From Bradyrhizobium tropiciagri (GTDB taxonomy: Bacteria; Pseudomonadota; Alphaproteobacteria; Rhizobiales; Xanthobacteraceae), in the NCBI RefSeq assembly GCF_001189845.1, contig NZ_LFLZ01000006.1, positions 160,973-224,972 of the forward strand: a stretch of 64,000 bases of DNA. The letters run 5' to 3'. This document shows, one piece after another, positions 28,088 through 37,525 of the stretch. Each line of letters opens with the position of its first letter. Positions within the stretch are counted from its first letter, which is position 1. The translations under genes and the position numbers were made by a program. The notes beneath the pieces are model-generated. The model worked only from the letters and a program-made list of their open reading frames with translations. It had not been told where the DNA came from and did not search any database.

Positions 28088-29506
28088 CTATTGTCCTGAC
28101 GGCGTGCGGAGGCCGTGCCAGGCGTCGCGCACCTGATGGTAGTGCACCTCGGGCAGATAGTCGGGCGTCTTGAGATTGAGCGTCTTGACGTCGAGGCGTC
28201 CGATCGCGCTGAGCAATGTGTAGGAGGCGACCACGCGGTCGCGCTGCGCGCCGATCAGACGGGCCCGCGCCGTGATCAGATCCTGTTGGGCGTTGAGCAC
28301 GTCGACCGTGGTGCGCTGGCCGCCGGCGGCTTCCTTCTGCACGCCGGCCAGCGCGACCTCGGCAGCCTTCACCTCGGATTCGGAGGCCGACACCGCGATC
28401 TTGGCGCCCTCATTGGCGACCCATGCGCTGACCACGGCGGTCTTGGCCTGATTGCGGACCTGGTCCAGCACCAGGCGGCTCTGCGCGGCCACTTCCTTGG
28501 CCTGCCGGGTCTGCGAGGCCGCGGTGCCGCCGTCATAGATCGGCTGCGTGACCTGGCCGATCACCGAGGCCTGGTCGGTCCCGAACGTACCGAGCGTCTG
28601 GTCGCTGTCGCGGCTGCGGCTGACGCTGCCCTGCAGGGTGACGTTCGGCATCAGGCTGCTCTCGGCGACGCGGATCGAGGTCGAGGCGACATCGACGTCG
28701 AAGCCGGCCGCGGTCACGGCGGGATGCTCGCGCAGCGCAAGCGCGATCGCATCCTCGCGGCTGCGCGGCAGCAGCCGGTCGGTGGTTTCCGCCGGTCGCA
28801 ATTGCGACGGCGCGCTGCCGACCACCTGCGCATAGGTGGCCTGGCTGATCGCGTAGTTGACCTCGGCGGCGTTGAGATCGGCGAGGCCGCGGTTGAGGCG
28901 CGCCTCGGCCTGGGCCGTATCGGTCGGCGTGACGTCGCCGGCATTGAGGCGGCGCTGCGTGATCGCCTGGGTTTCCTTGAGGAAGGCGACGTTGGACCGC
29001 TGCGCCTCGACCAGGGTCTGGTTGGCCAGCACGTTGGTATAGGCGGTGACGGCGTCGAGCAGCACGCCTTGGCCGACATTGCGCAGCGCCTCGCGGCCGG
29101 ATTGAACCTGCAACTCGGCGACGCGGACGCTGTTGGCGGTCTTGAAGCCGTTGAACAGGGTCTGGGTCACAGTGACCCCGATCTGCCACGGCTTCAGCGT
29201 CGCGGTCTGGATGACGTTGCCGGGCAGCTGGTCGCGCACCGCCTGAAGGCCGACCGAGAGGCCGGCGCTGACCTGGGGACGATAGCCGGCCAGCGCCTGC
29301 GGCACGTTCTCGTCGGTGGCGCGCTGGCGTGCCCGCTCGGCATTGAGCTGCGGATTGGTCTGATAGGCCTTGACCAGGGCCTCCGGCAGGCTCTCGGCGC
29401 GGGCAGCGCTGTCAGCCAGCAGCGCGCATGCCAGCGCGCCAAGGCCGATGCCCGACAAAAGCACGCGCCTCGCTACGTCGCCAATACTAGCGGCACGCTC
29501 AACCAT
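28088..29506 (-). CDS. TolC family outer-membrane channel protein
   Basis: This 472-residue protein has a signal peptide (about residues 1-38, ending A-A-R-A-E) and two OEP repeats rich in alternating heptads: S-L-P-E-A-L-V-K-A-Y-Q-T-N-P-Q-L-N-A-E near the start and E-V-K-A-A-E-V-A-L-A-G-V-Q-K-E-A near the end. TolC trimers form the outer-membrane duct for type I secretion and RND pumps. ATG 29506 fits the ribosome site (GGGAT) better than the GTG at 29518. It may serve the CzcA-type pump encoded 1.1 kb away, as well as other exporters. Confidence 0.9.
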   Translation of the reverse strand: MVERAASIGDVARRVLLSGIGLGALACALLADSAARAESLPEALVKAYQTNPQLNAERARQRATDENVPQALAGYRPQVSAGLSVGLQAVRDQLPGNVIQTATLKPWQIGVTVTQTLFNGFKTANSVRVAELQVQSGREALRNVGQGVLLDAVTAYTNVLANQTLVEAQRSNVAFLKETQAITQRRLNAGDVTPTDTAQAEARLNRGLADLNAAEVNYAISQATYAQVVGSAPSQLRPAETTDRLLPRSREDAIALALREHPAVTAAGFDVDVASTSIRVAESSLMPNVTLQGSVSRSRDSDQTLGTFGTDQASVIGQVTQPIYDGGTAASQTRQAKEVAAQSRLVLDQVRNQAKTAVVSAWVANEGAKIAVSASESEVKAAEVALAGVQKEAAGGQRTTVDVLNAQQDLITARARLIGAQRDRVVASYTLLSAIGRLDVKTLNLKTPDYLPEVHYHQVRDAWHGLRTPSGQ

Positions 29507-29747
29507 GTGATCCCGCACACCAAACCCCGGCAGTCCGCCTCCGCCGACGCCGTCGACACATCTACCTGTTTACGGGGCGGCGCCGCCACAGGCAAACCGC
29601 CCCGCGACATCTGCACATCATTTCGGTTGTTGTCTGTTGCCGGTTCGTCACAGGCGAACGCGACTGTCATATGAAGTATAAATTCGAACCGCCGGGCGCC
29701 GATTCCGCGGCGCCGGTTATCCACTGTCTCCGCCGGGTCCATTGCTG

Positions 29748-31616
29748 ATGCCCATACTGTTCTCCGACCCTGAGGCGATCGCGGAGCACATCATTCGTGA
29801 CGTCGGAACCGAGCTGGTGGTCGGGCTGCCGCTCGGCCTCGGCAAGGCCAATCACATCGTCAATGCGCTGTATGCGCGGGCGATGGCCGACCGCTCCATC
29901 AACCTGACGCTGTTCTCGGCGCTGACGCTGGAGAAGCCGAAGCCGAAGAGCCTGCTCGAACAGCGCTTCATCGGTCCGGTGATCGATCGCCTGTTCGGCG
30001 GTTACCCGGATCTCGCTTATGCGGATGCGCTGCATCGCGGCGCGCTTCCGCCCAACATCAAGGTGATCGAGTTCTTCTTCCTCGCGGGGCAGTGGTTGTA
30101 TCAGCCGTTCGCGCAGCAGCACTACATTTCCGCGAATTACACCCATGCGGCATCGTACCTGCTGTCGCGCGGACTGAATGTCGTTCCCCAGCTGGTCGCC
30201 AAGCGCGTGGTCGACGGCGTGCCGCGCTATAGCCTGAGCTGCAACACCGACACGACGCTCGACGTGCTGCGCGCCCGGGCGCAGGGACGGGCGTCATTCA
30301 AGCTGGTCGCCCAGGTCAATTCCGAGCTGCCGTTCATGCCGGGACCCGGCGACCTGCCGGCCGATGAATTCGCCGCGGTGCTCGACGGTCCGGATACCGA
30401 TTTCCCGCTGTTCGCGCCGCCGTCCGAGCCGATCAGCGACACCAAATATGCGATCGGATTGCATGCCGCCGGTCTGGTCCGCGACGGCGGCACGCTGCAG
30501 ATCGGGATAGGGCAGGTCGGCGATGCGCTGGCGCAGGGCCTCGTGGTCCGGCATCGCGACAACGCCCAATTCCACGGCATCATGCAGCGCCTTGCGCCAG
30601 GTACCGCACAGGCCGCAGCGGTCGAGACCGGGCCGTTCGAGAAGGGCCTCTATGGCGTCAGCGAGATGCTGTTCGAGGCGTTCCTCGGGCTGATCGACGC
30701 CGGCATCCTCAAACGTGACGTCGACGGTGTGATCCTGCACGGCGCATTCTTCCTGGGTCCGCAATCCTTCTATCGCGCGCTGCGCGAGATGACTGGCGAG
30801 CAGCTGGCGCGAATCCAGATGATGCCGGTGTCCTTCACCAACGAAATCTTCGGCGACGAGGAGAGCAAGCGCCGCGCCCGTGTCGATGCGCGCTTCGTCA
30901 ACAACGCGATGATGGCAACGCTGCTCGGCGCTGCAATCTCCGACGGGCTCGACAACGGCCAGGTCGTGAGCGGCGTCGGTGGCCAGTACAATTTCGTGGC
31001 GCAGGCATTCGCGCTCGAAGGCGCACGCTCGGTGCTGGCGCTGGAGGCAACCCATCAATCCGGCAAGCAGGCGCAGTCGAACATCCGCTGGTCCTATGGC
31101 CACGAGACCATTCCGCGACACCTGCGCGATATCTTCGTCACCGAGTATGGCGTCGCGGATACTCGTGGAAAATCCGATGCGGACGTGATCGCCGCGATGC
31201 TGGAGGTGTCGGACTCGCGCTTCCAAAGCGAGCTGATGCGGCAGGCCAAGGATGCCGGCAAGCTGCCGCGTGATCACGAAATCCCGCCCGCTCACCGCGA
31301 AAACTATCCTGAACGGATCAGCGTTGCGCTGAAGCCCGCGCGCGATTCGGGCCTGCTGCCGTCATTCCCGTTCGGCAGCGACTTCACCGACGTCGAGCAA
31401 AGGCTGATTCCTGCGCTGCAGATCTTGCAGCAGGCGCAGCGCACGCCACTGCAACTCGCCGGCCTGCTGTGGCAGGGAATGCGGCATCCGCCCGATGCCG
31501 CCGACCGCGAATGCCTGGCGCGGCTCGGCCTCGACAAGCCAACGCATTTTGCCGAGCGCGCCTATCGCGCGCTCGTCACCGCGGCATTGCAACGGAGCCG
31601 GGGGAGCAACGCATGA
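29748..31616 (+). CDS. Acetyl-CoA hydrolase/transferase family protein
   Basis: This 622-residue protein has family motifs G-L-P-L-G-L-G-K-A-N-H-I-V-N at the N-terminus, D-G-G-T-L-Q-I-G-I-G-Q-V-G-D-A-L in the middle and V-S-G-V-G-G-Q-Y-N-F-V-A-Q-A late. It transfers CoA between acyl groups or hydrolyses acyl-CoA. ATG 29748 is chosen over TTG 29742. The last two codons (GCA TGA) are part of a family D repeat. The neighbouring convergent gene is an enoyl-CoA hydratase. Confidence 0.85.
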   Translation: MPILFSDPEAIAEHIIRDVGTELVVGLPLGLGKANHIVNALYARAMADRSINLTLFSALTLEKPKPKSLLEQRFIGPVIDRLFGGYPDLAYADALHRGALPPNIKVIEFFFLAGQWLYQPFAQQHYISANYTHAASYLLSRGLNVVPQLVAKRVVDGVPRYSLSCNTDTTLDVLRARAQGRASFKLVAQVNSELPFMPGPGDLPADEFAAVLDGPDTDFPLFAPPSEPISDTKYAIGLHAAGLVRDGGTLQIGIGQVGDALAQGLVVRHRDNAQFHGIMQRLAPGTAQAAAVETGPFEKGLYGVSEMLFEAFLGLIDAGILKRDVDGVILHGAFFLGPQSFYRALREMTGEQLARIQMMPVSFTNEIFGDEESKRRARVDARFVNNAMMATLLGAAISDGLDNGQVVSGVGGQYNFVAQAFALEGARSVLALEATHQSGKQAQSNIRWSYGHETIPRHLRDIFVTEYGVADTRGKSDADVIAAMLEVSDSRFQSELMRQAKDAGKLPRDHEIPPAHRENYPERISVALKPARDSGLLPSFPFGSDFTDVEQRLIPALQILQQAQRTPLQLAGLLWQGMRHPPDAADRECLARLGLDKPTHFAERAYRALVTAALQRSRGSNA

Positions 31617-31655
31617 TCCGGAAAAGTGCGAAGCGGTTTTCCGATGAGATCATGC
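31611..31655. repeat. Palindromic repeat family D overlapping a stop codon
   Basis: gcatgatccggaaaagtgcg pairs with cggttttccgatgagatcatgc. The TGA inside gcatga is the stop codon of the upstream acyl-CoA hydrolase gene, so the repeat defines the C-terminus of that protein. Confidence 0.8.
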
Positions 31656-31669
31656 GCAAACAAAAAACT

Positions 31670-31708
31670 AAAGCGCGATGACGCTTCAACCTGATCTCAT
31701 CGCGCTTT
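31670..31708. terminator. Bidirectional hairpin terminator between convergent genes
   Basis: A perfect 12-bp stem, aaagcgcgatga (31670-31681) and tcatcgcgcttt (31697-31708), has a 15-base loop. It lies between the acyl-CoA hydrolase gene and the enoyl-CoA hydratase gene, whose stop codon it touches. Confidence 0.65.
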
Positions 31709-32486
31709 AGCGGTTCTTGTTGACCGGCTTGCGCTTCTCGATGAAGGCCGCCATGCCCTCGGAGCGATCCTCGAGCGCGAAGGTCGAGTGAAACAGGTTG
31801 CGCTCGACATTCATGCCTTCCGAAAGCGGCGTCTCGAACGCGCGGTTGATGGCTTCCTTGGCCATCGCGGCGGCCGGACGCGACATCGAGGCGATCTTCT
31901 CGGCCGCGGCGAGCGCCTCTTCCTGCAGCTTGTCGGCGGCAACGATCCGCGACACCAGGCCCGAGCGCTCGGCCTCCGCCGCATCCATCATCCGCCCGGT
32001 CAGGCAGAGATCCATCGCCTTCGACTTGCCGATCGCGCGGGTCAGGCGCTGGGTGCCGCCGATGCCCGGGATGGTGCCGAGAGTGATTTCCGGCTGGCCG
32101 AACTTGGCGGTGTCGGCCGCGATGATGATGTCGCACATCATAGCGAGCTCGCAGCCGCCCCCGAGCGCATAGCCTGCGACCGCCGCGATGGTCGGCTTGC
32201 GGCAACGGGCGACGCGATCGCCGCCGATGGCGGTGAAGTCGCTGTTGAACATGTCGATGAAGCCCTTCGGCTGCATCTCCTTGATGTCGGCGCCGGCCGC
32301 GAAGGCCTTCTCGCTGCCGGTGATCAGGATGCAGCCGATCTTGTCGTCGGCCTCGAGATCGTCGACCGCCGCGGCAATCTCGCGGAATACGCCGAACGAC
32401 AGAGCATTCAGCATTTTCGGCCGGTTCAGCGTGATGACGCCGACCGGTCCCTTGCTCTCGACGATGATGAATTCGAACGTAGCCAT
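31707..32486 (-). CDS. Enoyl-CoA hydratase/isomerase
   Basis: This 259-residue crotonase-fold protein has the oxyanion-hole segments [11 protein letters not shown] (about residues 62-72) and [15 protein letters not shown], with the catalytic Glu pair in C-E-L-A and in [12 protein letters not shown]. It hydrates trans-2-enoyl-CoA in beta-oxidation. The length is normal for the family. It is monocistronic here. The ribosome site is modest (ggggtttgcgtc before ATG). Confidence 0.92.
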   Translation of the reverse strand: MATFEFIIVESKGPVGVITLNRPKMLNALSFGVFREIAAAVDDLEADDKIGCILITGSEKAFAAGADIKEMQPKGFIDMFNSDFTAIGGDRVARCRKPTIAAVAGYALGGGCELAMMCDIIIAADTAKFGQPEITLGTIPGIGGTQRLTRAIGKSKAMDLCLTGRMMDAAEAERSGLVSRIVAADKLQEEALAAAEKIASMSRPAAAMAKEAINRAFETPLSEGMNVERNLFHSTFALEDRSEGMAAFIEKRKPVNKNR

Positions 32487-32598
32487 GACGCAAACCCCGT
32501 GCCTGATTTGGCGGGCAATGTGCCCGCTGACGGGATGCGCTTCAAGAGGCTGAAGCGAGCTTGGGCCGCGGCGCTGCCCCGCGCCGCAAGCGCCTCGG

Positions 32599-33285
32599 CT
32601 AGGCCATGAACATCCGTGCGGCGGAGGCCACCGTGAGCAGGGCGCCGAAGCCGATGAAGATCTTCCCGATCAGCGAGGTCTGGTCCCAGCTTGCGCTGTC
32701 GCTGCTCGCCAGAACCGGGGCCGGCTTGGGTGCTGCTGCGGCGGCAGGCGGCGGCCGCACAGCCGGCGCCTCCTGCTGGGCGGTTTGTGGCTGAACCGGT
32801 TGCGGTTGTTCCGCCGGCTGCTCCTGCTGCAGGGCCCGGTCGAGGTCGTTGAGCTGGTCGGATGCGACCACGCTGCCGTCGGGTTGCGCGTCGGCGGGCT
32901 TGTCGGAGGCGGCCAGCACCGGATTGACGCTGGCCGGTGGGGTGCTCGCATTGCCGTCGCCGGAGGTCAGCTCCGCATTCGCATTGGCGACCGTGGCCGG
33001 CATGCCGGCCGACGTCACGCTTCCGGCATCCTTGCTGGCCGTGTTCTTGCTCTCGGATTTGTCAGCCGACTTGTCGGCGGTCTTGGAAGAGCTGTGACGC
33101 GCATGGCGCCGGACATGCCGCGAACTCTGTTGCGCGGATTTGTCGGTCGTTGCGGTGTCGGATTTCGGTGCCGACGCGTCCGAACCGGCCGCATGCGCCG
33201 GCACCGGAACAGCGAGAAACATGGCAAGCCCGGTCAGCCCTGTCGCGACCATCAAGGCCAAGCGCCCGTTGGCTTTGATCTTCAT
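32599..33285 (-). CDS. Secreted or membrane-anchored Pro/Ala/Gln-rich hypothetical protein
   Basis: This 228-residue protein has a signal peptide ([15 protein letters not shown]..., cleavage after A-H-A, about residue 32), a low-complexity middle (Ser/Lys/Asp then Pro/Gln/Ala), and a C-terminal hydrophobic helix [18 protein letters not shown]. The start at 33285 has GGGGAGA upstream. This is the layout of a periplasmic linker anchored at its C-terminus. The family is not recognised. Confidence 0.65.
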   Translation of the reverse strand: MKIKANGRLALMVATGLTGLAMFLAVPVPAHAAGSDASAPKSDTATTDKSAQQSSRHVRRHARHSSSKTADKSADKSESKNTASKDAGSVTSAGMPATVANANAELTSGDGNASTPPASVNPVLAASDKPADAQPDGSVVASDQLNDLDRALQQEQPAEQPQPVQPQTAQQEAPAVRPPPAAAAAPKPAPVLASSDSASWDQTSLIGKIFIGFGALLTVASAARMFMA

Positions 33286-33535
33286 TCTGATGATCTCCCC
33301 ATTTCGCCTGTCCCAAAGCCGAAATGAGACCCCGCTGCGTGTCCACACCGGGGCAAAAAAAGGGAATCTTCGGGCCTCAGGAGGCAAAAGCTGGGCAATT
33401 TCGTCCCAGCGGGTGATCGGCTACGTCACCCCGATGCTTGTCGGACCGATCGGTGTTATGAGCCGTGGCGTCTGGAAACCCGCCGGAGCGATTCTTTGCG
33501 CCCGATCTCCGGCGCGGCCTGACCGGAGGATCGTG

Positions 33536-33551
33536 ATCACGAATTCGTGAT
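33536..33551. promoter_or_regulatory. Perfect 16-bp palindrome upstream of an ECF sigma gene
   Basis: ATCACGAATTCGTGAT is fully symmetric and lies 61 bp upstream of the GTG start of the ECF sigma gene. The rest of the 326-bp gap (33286-33611) shows nothing else clear. A dimeric regulator site is plausible. Confidence 0.4.
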
Positions 33552-33611
33552 ATTCTTGGTTGGCCGCGTAACGAACTGAAAGATCGGCCGAATTGCAATT
33601 CAGGAGCCTGC

Positions 33612-34157
33612 GTGCGCGAACGTGAGGATGAATGGACCGACCTGATGCGGTCGGCCATTTCTGGCGATGACGCGGCGTATCATCGCCTGCTCAAGGCCAT
33701 CACGCCGGTACTCCGTGCCGCGGCGCGACGTGGCTTGGCGCGCGCGGGACAACCGGTCGATCAGTCCGAGGACATCGTGCAGGACATCTTGTTGGCGGTG
33801 CATTTGAAGCGACAGACCTGGGACAGCAGCGCCCCGTTCGCGCCGTGGCTGTTCGCGATCGCGCGCAACAAGCTGATCGACGCGCTGCGCCGCCGCGGCA
33901 AGCGCATCTTCGTCAACATCGATGATTTCGCCGAGACGCTGCCGGGGGAAACGCCGGAACCGACCGCGTCGCCCAGTGAGGTCACCGCCCAGTTGCAGGC
34001 CTTGCCGGCGCGGCAGCGCGACGTGCTGCAATCGATTGCGGTCGACAGCGCCTCGATCAAGGATACCGCGGCGAAATTCTCGATGACCGAGGGCGCGGTG
34101 CGGGTCGCGCTGCATCGCGGGCTTGCGAGTCTCACTGCGAAATTACGGGACCGATGA
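33612..34157 (+). CDS. ECF sigma factor paired with an NrsF-type anti-sigma factor
   Basis: This 181-residue protein has sigma region 2 at about residues 14-85 (Q-S-E-D-I-V-Q-D-I-L-L-A-V then W-L-F-A-I-A-R-N-K-L-I-D) and region 4 at about 118-170 (L-P-A-R-Q-R-D-V-L-Q-S-I, then S-I-K-D-T-A-A-K-F-S-M-T-E-G-A-V-R-V-A). GTG 33612 is preceded by AGGAG. The stop overlaps the start of the next gene, a membrane protein with the NrsF/DUF1109 pattern. In relatives this pair answers heavy-metal or oxidative stress. Confidence 0.92.
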   Translation: MREREDEWTDLMRSAISGDDAAYHRLLKAITPVLRAAARRGLARAGQPVDQSEDIVQDILLAVHLKRQTWDSSAPFAPWLFAIARNKLIDALRRRGKRIFVNIDDFAETLPGETPEPTASPSEVTAQLQALPARQRDVLQSIAVDSASIKDTAAKFSMTEGAVRVALHRGLASLTAKLRDR

Positions 34158-34798
34158 GCATGGATACCGATCAACTCATTCGAACCCTCGCAGCAGACAA
34201 TGCATATCGTGCGCGGCCGATCGGTCTTGCGCTGATGCTGGCCCTGCTGGCGGCGGCGCCGGTCTCGCTCCTGATCTTCTTCGCCGAGCTCGGCGTGCGG
34301 CCCGACGTGATGACCGCGATGCATAATCCGTTCTTCGATCTGAAGTTTGCGGTGACGCTGGCGCTCGCCGCTTCGGCGATCGCGGTCAGCCTGCATCTGT
34401 CACGGCCGGAAGCCTCGCTGCGCAGCTTCGGCTGGTGGCTGCTGATTCCCGCCGGCATCCTCGTTGCCGCCATCAGCGGCGAGATGATGATGCCGCAGCG
34501 TACGCCGATGATGACGCGGCTGATCGGCAAGAACTCGATGGCGTGCATGACCGCGATCCCCGCGATGTCGCTGCCGCTGCTGGTCGGCGCGCTGTACGGG
34601 CTGCGGCAGGGCGCGCCGGCGCGGCCTGCGGTCGCCGGCGCGGTGGCGGGCCTGCTCTGCGCAGGCCTCGCGGCCACCGTCTATGCGTCGCATTGCACCG
34701 ACGACTCGCCGCTGTTCGTCGCCACCTGGTACACGCTGGCGACCGCGATCGTCGCGAGCGTCGGCGCATTGATGGGGAAGCGGGCGTTGAGATACTAG
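34154..34798 (+). CDS. NrsF (DUF1109) membrane anti-sigma factor
   Basis: This 214-residue protein has six membrane segments after a short cytoplasmic N-terminus (M-D-T-D-Q-L-I-R-T-L-A-A-D). Two Cys motifs stand out: N-S-M-A-C-M-T-A-I-P (about residue 131) and Y-A-S-H-C-T-D-D-S-P (about 179); in the Caulobacter homologue such cysteines control release of the sigma factor. The start overlaps the sigma stop (ATGA), so the two are made in step. Its end overlaps the convergent DUF2336 gene by 4 bp. Confidence 0.88.
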   Translation: MSMDTDQLIRTLAADNAYRARPIGLALMLALLAAAPVSLLIFFAELGVRPDVMTAMHNPFFDLKFAVTLALAASAIAVSLHLSRPEASLRSFGWWLLIPAGILVAAISGEMMMPQRTPMMTRLIGKNSMACMTAIPAMSLPLLVGALYGLRQGAPARPAVAGAVAGLLCAGLAATVYASHCTDDSPLFVATWYTLATAIVASVGALMGKRALRY

Positions 34799-35901
34799 GC
34801 CGCGGGCGCGGATTGCTGCATGCGATGGAAGCGCAGCACCTGCTGCGCGGTCGATGGCCGCAGCCGCTCATAGGTGTCCTTGCAGGCCTGCAGGTCGGTC
34901 GGCTCGCCGCCCGAGATGTCGTCGCGCAGATTGATGATCGATCGCACCGTCGACCATGACAGGCCCGAGACCTTGGCCAGGATCATCACGCCCTCGGCGC
35001 GGGTTTCGATCATCATGTTCTCGGCGATACTGACCGAGACGTTGGCGAGCGCGGCAAGCGAGGCATTGGTCTCGTCGAACTTGCCGGCCTCGGCGAAGGC
35101 CGCAAGCTGGAATTCGTCGAGCCGGCCGTCCTGGTAGAGCGACTTGACCAGCGCATGCGCGATCGTGGTGTCCGGCGTCACGCCGGAGGGTGCCGAGCGC
35201 GCGCGTCGCGTCGCTTCCTTCACGGCGATCGGAATCTCCTTGGCCTGCTGCGGATTGGCAGCCTCGAGCCGCTGCCTGACGGTGTCGGAGGCCTTGGCGA
35301 CCAGCTTGAGATAGAGATGCCGCGGGATGTTCGGGCGCAGGCCGACGCAGGTCGACAGATTGTCGTCGCCCTCGGCGCGGCTGACCAGCCGGGTGAAGCC
35401 GCGCTCGGTGAACTCCGCACCGGGATTGTTGACCGCGCTCTGGATCACCTCGTCATTGCCGCGCAGCACCAGCACGTCGGTGACGGCGCCGCTCAGCGTC
35501 TTGCGGTTGGAGATCGCGAGCAGGTGCGCCTGACTCTTGCTGCGCGCCGTCTCGATCAGGGTGTCGTCGTCGAGCCGAGGCGACAGCGTCAGCACCGGGC
35601 CTGCGACCTCGATCAGATCGTCGAATGCCAGGGTGCGGATGGTCTGCGGCGGCGCGGTGTCGATCGGGGCGAGGCGGTTGGCGAGCAGCGCCTTGGCCGA
35701 GTTCTCGATGTGCTCGAGCAGGCATTGGAAGACGTCGTCGAACAGCACGATCTGTTCGTTCGAATAGTTCACCGAGCCGTTGATGAAGAGGTCTGTCACA
35801 CGGCGCAACGTCTCGACACGGCGGGCGACGGTGCCGTGCGCAAGCGTCGTCTGCAGCTCGTCGAGCAGACTTTCGGGGGCGGTCTCGGGCTTCAAACTCA
35901 T
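34795..35901 (-). CDS. DUF2336 domain-containing protein
   Basis: This 368-residue, mostly helical protein contains D-E-L-Q-T-T-L-A-H-G-T-V-A-R-R-V-E-T-L-R-R-V-T-D-L-F near its start, the pattern of DUF2336, a HEAT-like repeat family common in Bradyrhizobium and other alphaproteobacteria. Family members are of unknown function and are often found near signalling genes. It is flanked by an anti-sigma gene and a GGDEF gene. No membrane segment is visible; it is probably cytoplasmic. Confidence 0.8.
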   Translation of the reverse strand: MSLKPETAPESLLDELQTTLAHGTVARRVETLRRVTDLFINGSVNYSNEQIVLFDDVFQCLLEHIENSAKALLANRLAPIDTAPPQTIRTLAFDDLIEVAGPVLTLSPRLDDDTLIETARSKSQAHLLAISNRKTLSGAVTDVLVLRGNDEVIQSAVNNPGAEFTERGFTRLVSRAEGDDNLSTCVGLRPNIPRHLYLKLVAKASDTVRQRLEAANPQQAKEIPIAVKEATRRARSAPSGVTPDTTIAHALVKSLYQDGRLDEFQLAAFAEAGKFDETNASLAALANVSVSIAENMMIETRAEGVMILAKVSGLSWSTVRSIINLRDDISGGEPTDLQACKDTYERLRPSTAQQVLRFHRMQQSAPAA

Positions 35902-35958
35902 GACTCTGTCCTGGAGCGATGGCGACGGATTCTCCGCCGCCGAATAGGAAACGAAAGA

Positions 35959-37107
35959 TCAGGCGCTGGCGATGCGATTGCGTCCCCTGGCCTTGGCGGC
36001 GTAAAGCGCGCCGTCGGCGCGGGCGAGTAATGTGTCGGAGTTTTCGTTCGGCTTGAGCGTCGTGACGCCTGCGGAGATCGTCACCCGCATGCCGGGCGAG
36101 AATGCGCTCCAGTCGAGATCGGCGATGATGGCGCGCAGCCGCTCGAGCGCGCGCATCGCCTGGTCCTGCGACAGGTCGGGTAGCACCAGCAGGAATTCCT
36201 CGCCACCGTAGCGGCCGAAGCGGTCGATGCTGCGGAGATTGGCGAACATGCCGATCGCGAAGGTGCGCAGCGCCTCGTCGCCGATCGGATGGCCGTAGAT
36301 GTCGTTGATGCGCTTGAAATGGTCGAGGTCGATCAGCGCCACGGCGCAGGAGCTGCCATTGCGGGCGCAGCGCGCGATCTCGTCCTCGAGCGTGCGCATG
36401 ATGCTGCGGCGATTGGAGGTGCCGGTCAGCTCGTCGAGCTCGGCGAGCTCCTCGATGCGCCGGTAGGCCTCCTTCAGCTTCACGCCGCTCTGATAAAGCG
36501 ATTGCTGCATCGAGCTCGAGAAGATGCCGAGATACATGCAGCGCCCGATCGTCAGCGCGAACACCAGCATGGTGGCGAGGCGGTCGATCCGGGTGCCGGT
36601 CGGCATCCCGATCGCCTTGTCGGTGCCGAGGAACAGCGCGGCGAGGCCCAGCACCATGATGGTCCAGACGACAGCGGTCTGCCGCGCCGAGGTCCGCAGC
36701 GCACCGAAGCCGAACACCACGAACAGATTGCAGAGGAACAGCACGCCGACTTCCGGCGCGATGTAGGTGAACACCAGCAGGTTCACCATGTTGACGGCCG
36801 ATTGCGGCGCGACCAGATAGTGGTCGCGGAAGCGCTCGTGAAAGCCGCGCTCCGAGAGCAGCACATAGACCGCGACGAGGAAGAGGCCGGTCAGGGCATA
36901 GCTCGCCGCGACCACCACCGATGTGGTGCCGGCATGTGCGTAGATCAGCAGCACGGCGGCATCGAGCACGAAGCAGGCGGCGATCATCGATTGGATCTGG
37001 CGGCGCTGCCTGGCCCGCCGCGCCAGGCGCTCGACCGTCAGCCTGGGACGGCCGCTTTCCGATGCGCCCGCGATCGGGCTGGGAAGTGACGACGCAGCGC
37101 TGCCCAT
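35959..37107 (-). CDS. Membrane-bound diguanylate cyclase (GGDEF)
   Basis: This 382-residue protein has about six N-terminal membrane segments (residues about 38-190), then a coiled linker and a GGDEF domain with the active motif G-G-E-E-F (about residue 310). The inhibition site R-S-I-D lies five residues before it, so product feedback is expected. It makes cyclic di-GMP from two GTP. The sensor part has no cysteine or histidine cluster that would name a signal. Confidence 0.92.
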   Translation of the reverse strand: MGSAASSLPSPIAGASESGRPRLTVERLARRARQRRQIQSMIAACFVLDAAVLLIYAHAGTTSVVVAASYALTGLFLVAVYVLLSERGFHERFRDHYLVAPQSAVNMVNLLVFTYIAPEVGVLFLCNLFVVFGFGALRTSARQTAVVWTIMVLGLAALFLGTDKAIGMPTGTRIDRLATMLVFALTIGRCMYLGIFSSSMQQSLYQSGVKLKEAYRRIEELAELDELTGTSNRRSIMRTLEDEIARCARNGSSCAVALIDLDHFKRINDIYGHPIGDEALRTFAIGMFANLRSIDRFGRYGGEEFLLVLPDLSQDQAMRALERLRAIIADLDWSAFSPGMRVTISAGVTTLKPNENSDTLLARADGALYAAKARGRNRIASA

Positions 37108-37525
37108 GGTCTCGCCATTGGTGAAATCCGGCGAAAATCTAAGTGGGAAAGCCTTTAGGTTTGGTATCTTTCGGAACCGAATCTACTCCGGTGGAACCCG
37201 GTCATCACCCTTGTTTCGTAAGGGGAATCCGTTCACCGCGAGGGACCGGGAGCGCGCCTGCCGCAAGCTTGCACCGATGCAGCTTTCGCAACGGCGCTGG
37301 CTTGCTGGCCAAGGCTTGGTATGGTCCGGCCGGACGGTGGGCGTCTGCGAGAGTTTTTGGTGCTATGGTACCGTTTGTCGAGTCTGCGGCGATTTTTCCT
37401 CATTGGGATCATCGACTGTGTCATAGATCACACATGCGGTCCGGACATTGCCGTAATGTGAAGAATCTTGGCTCTCGCGTCGAACCACGCGCCACCCCCC
37501 TCAGACCAACTTTGCGAGACGGCCA
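37108..37525. other. Divergent intergenic region, GGDEF gene to second ECF sigma gene
   Basis: This 418-bp stretch has no convincing gene. It holds two GGAAC motifs (37173 and 37193), but I find no matching -10 element at the spacing expected for EcfG-type promoters. Promoters for both flanking genes must lie here. Confidence 0.4.

Noticed and set aside
37173..37215. GGAAC motifs as EcfG-type promoters of the second ECF operon
   Set aside because: No CGTT-like -10 at 16-17 bases from either GGAAC.
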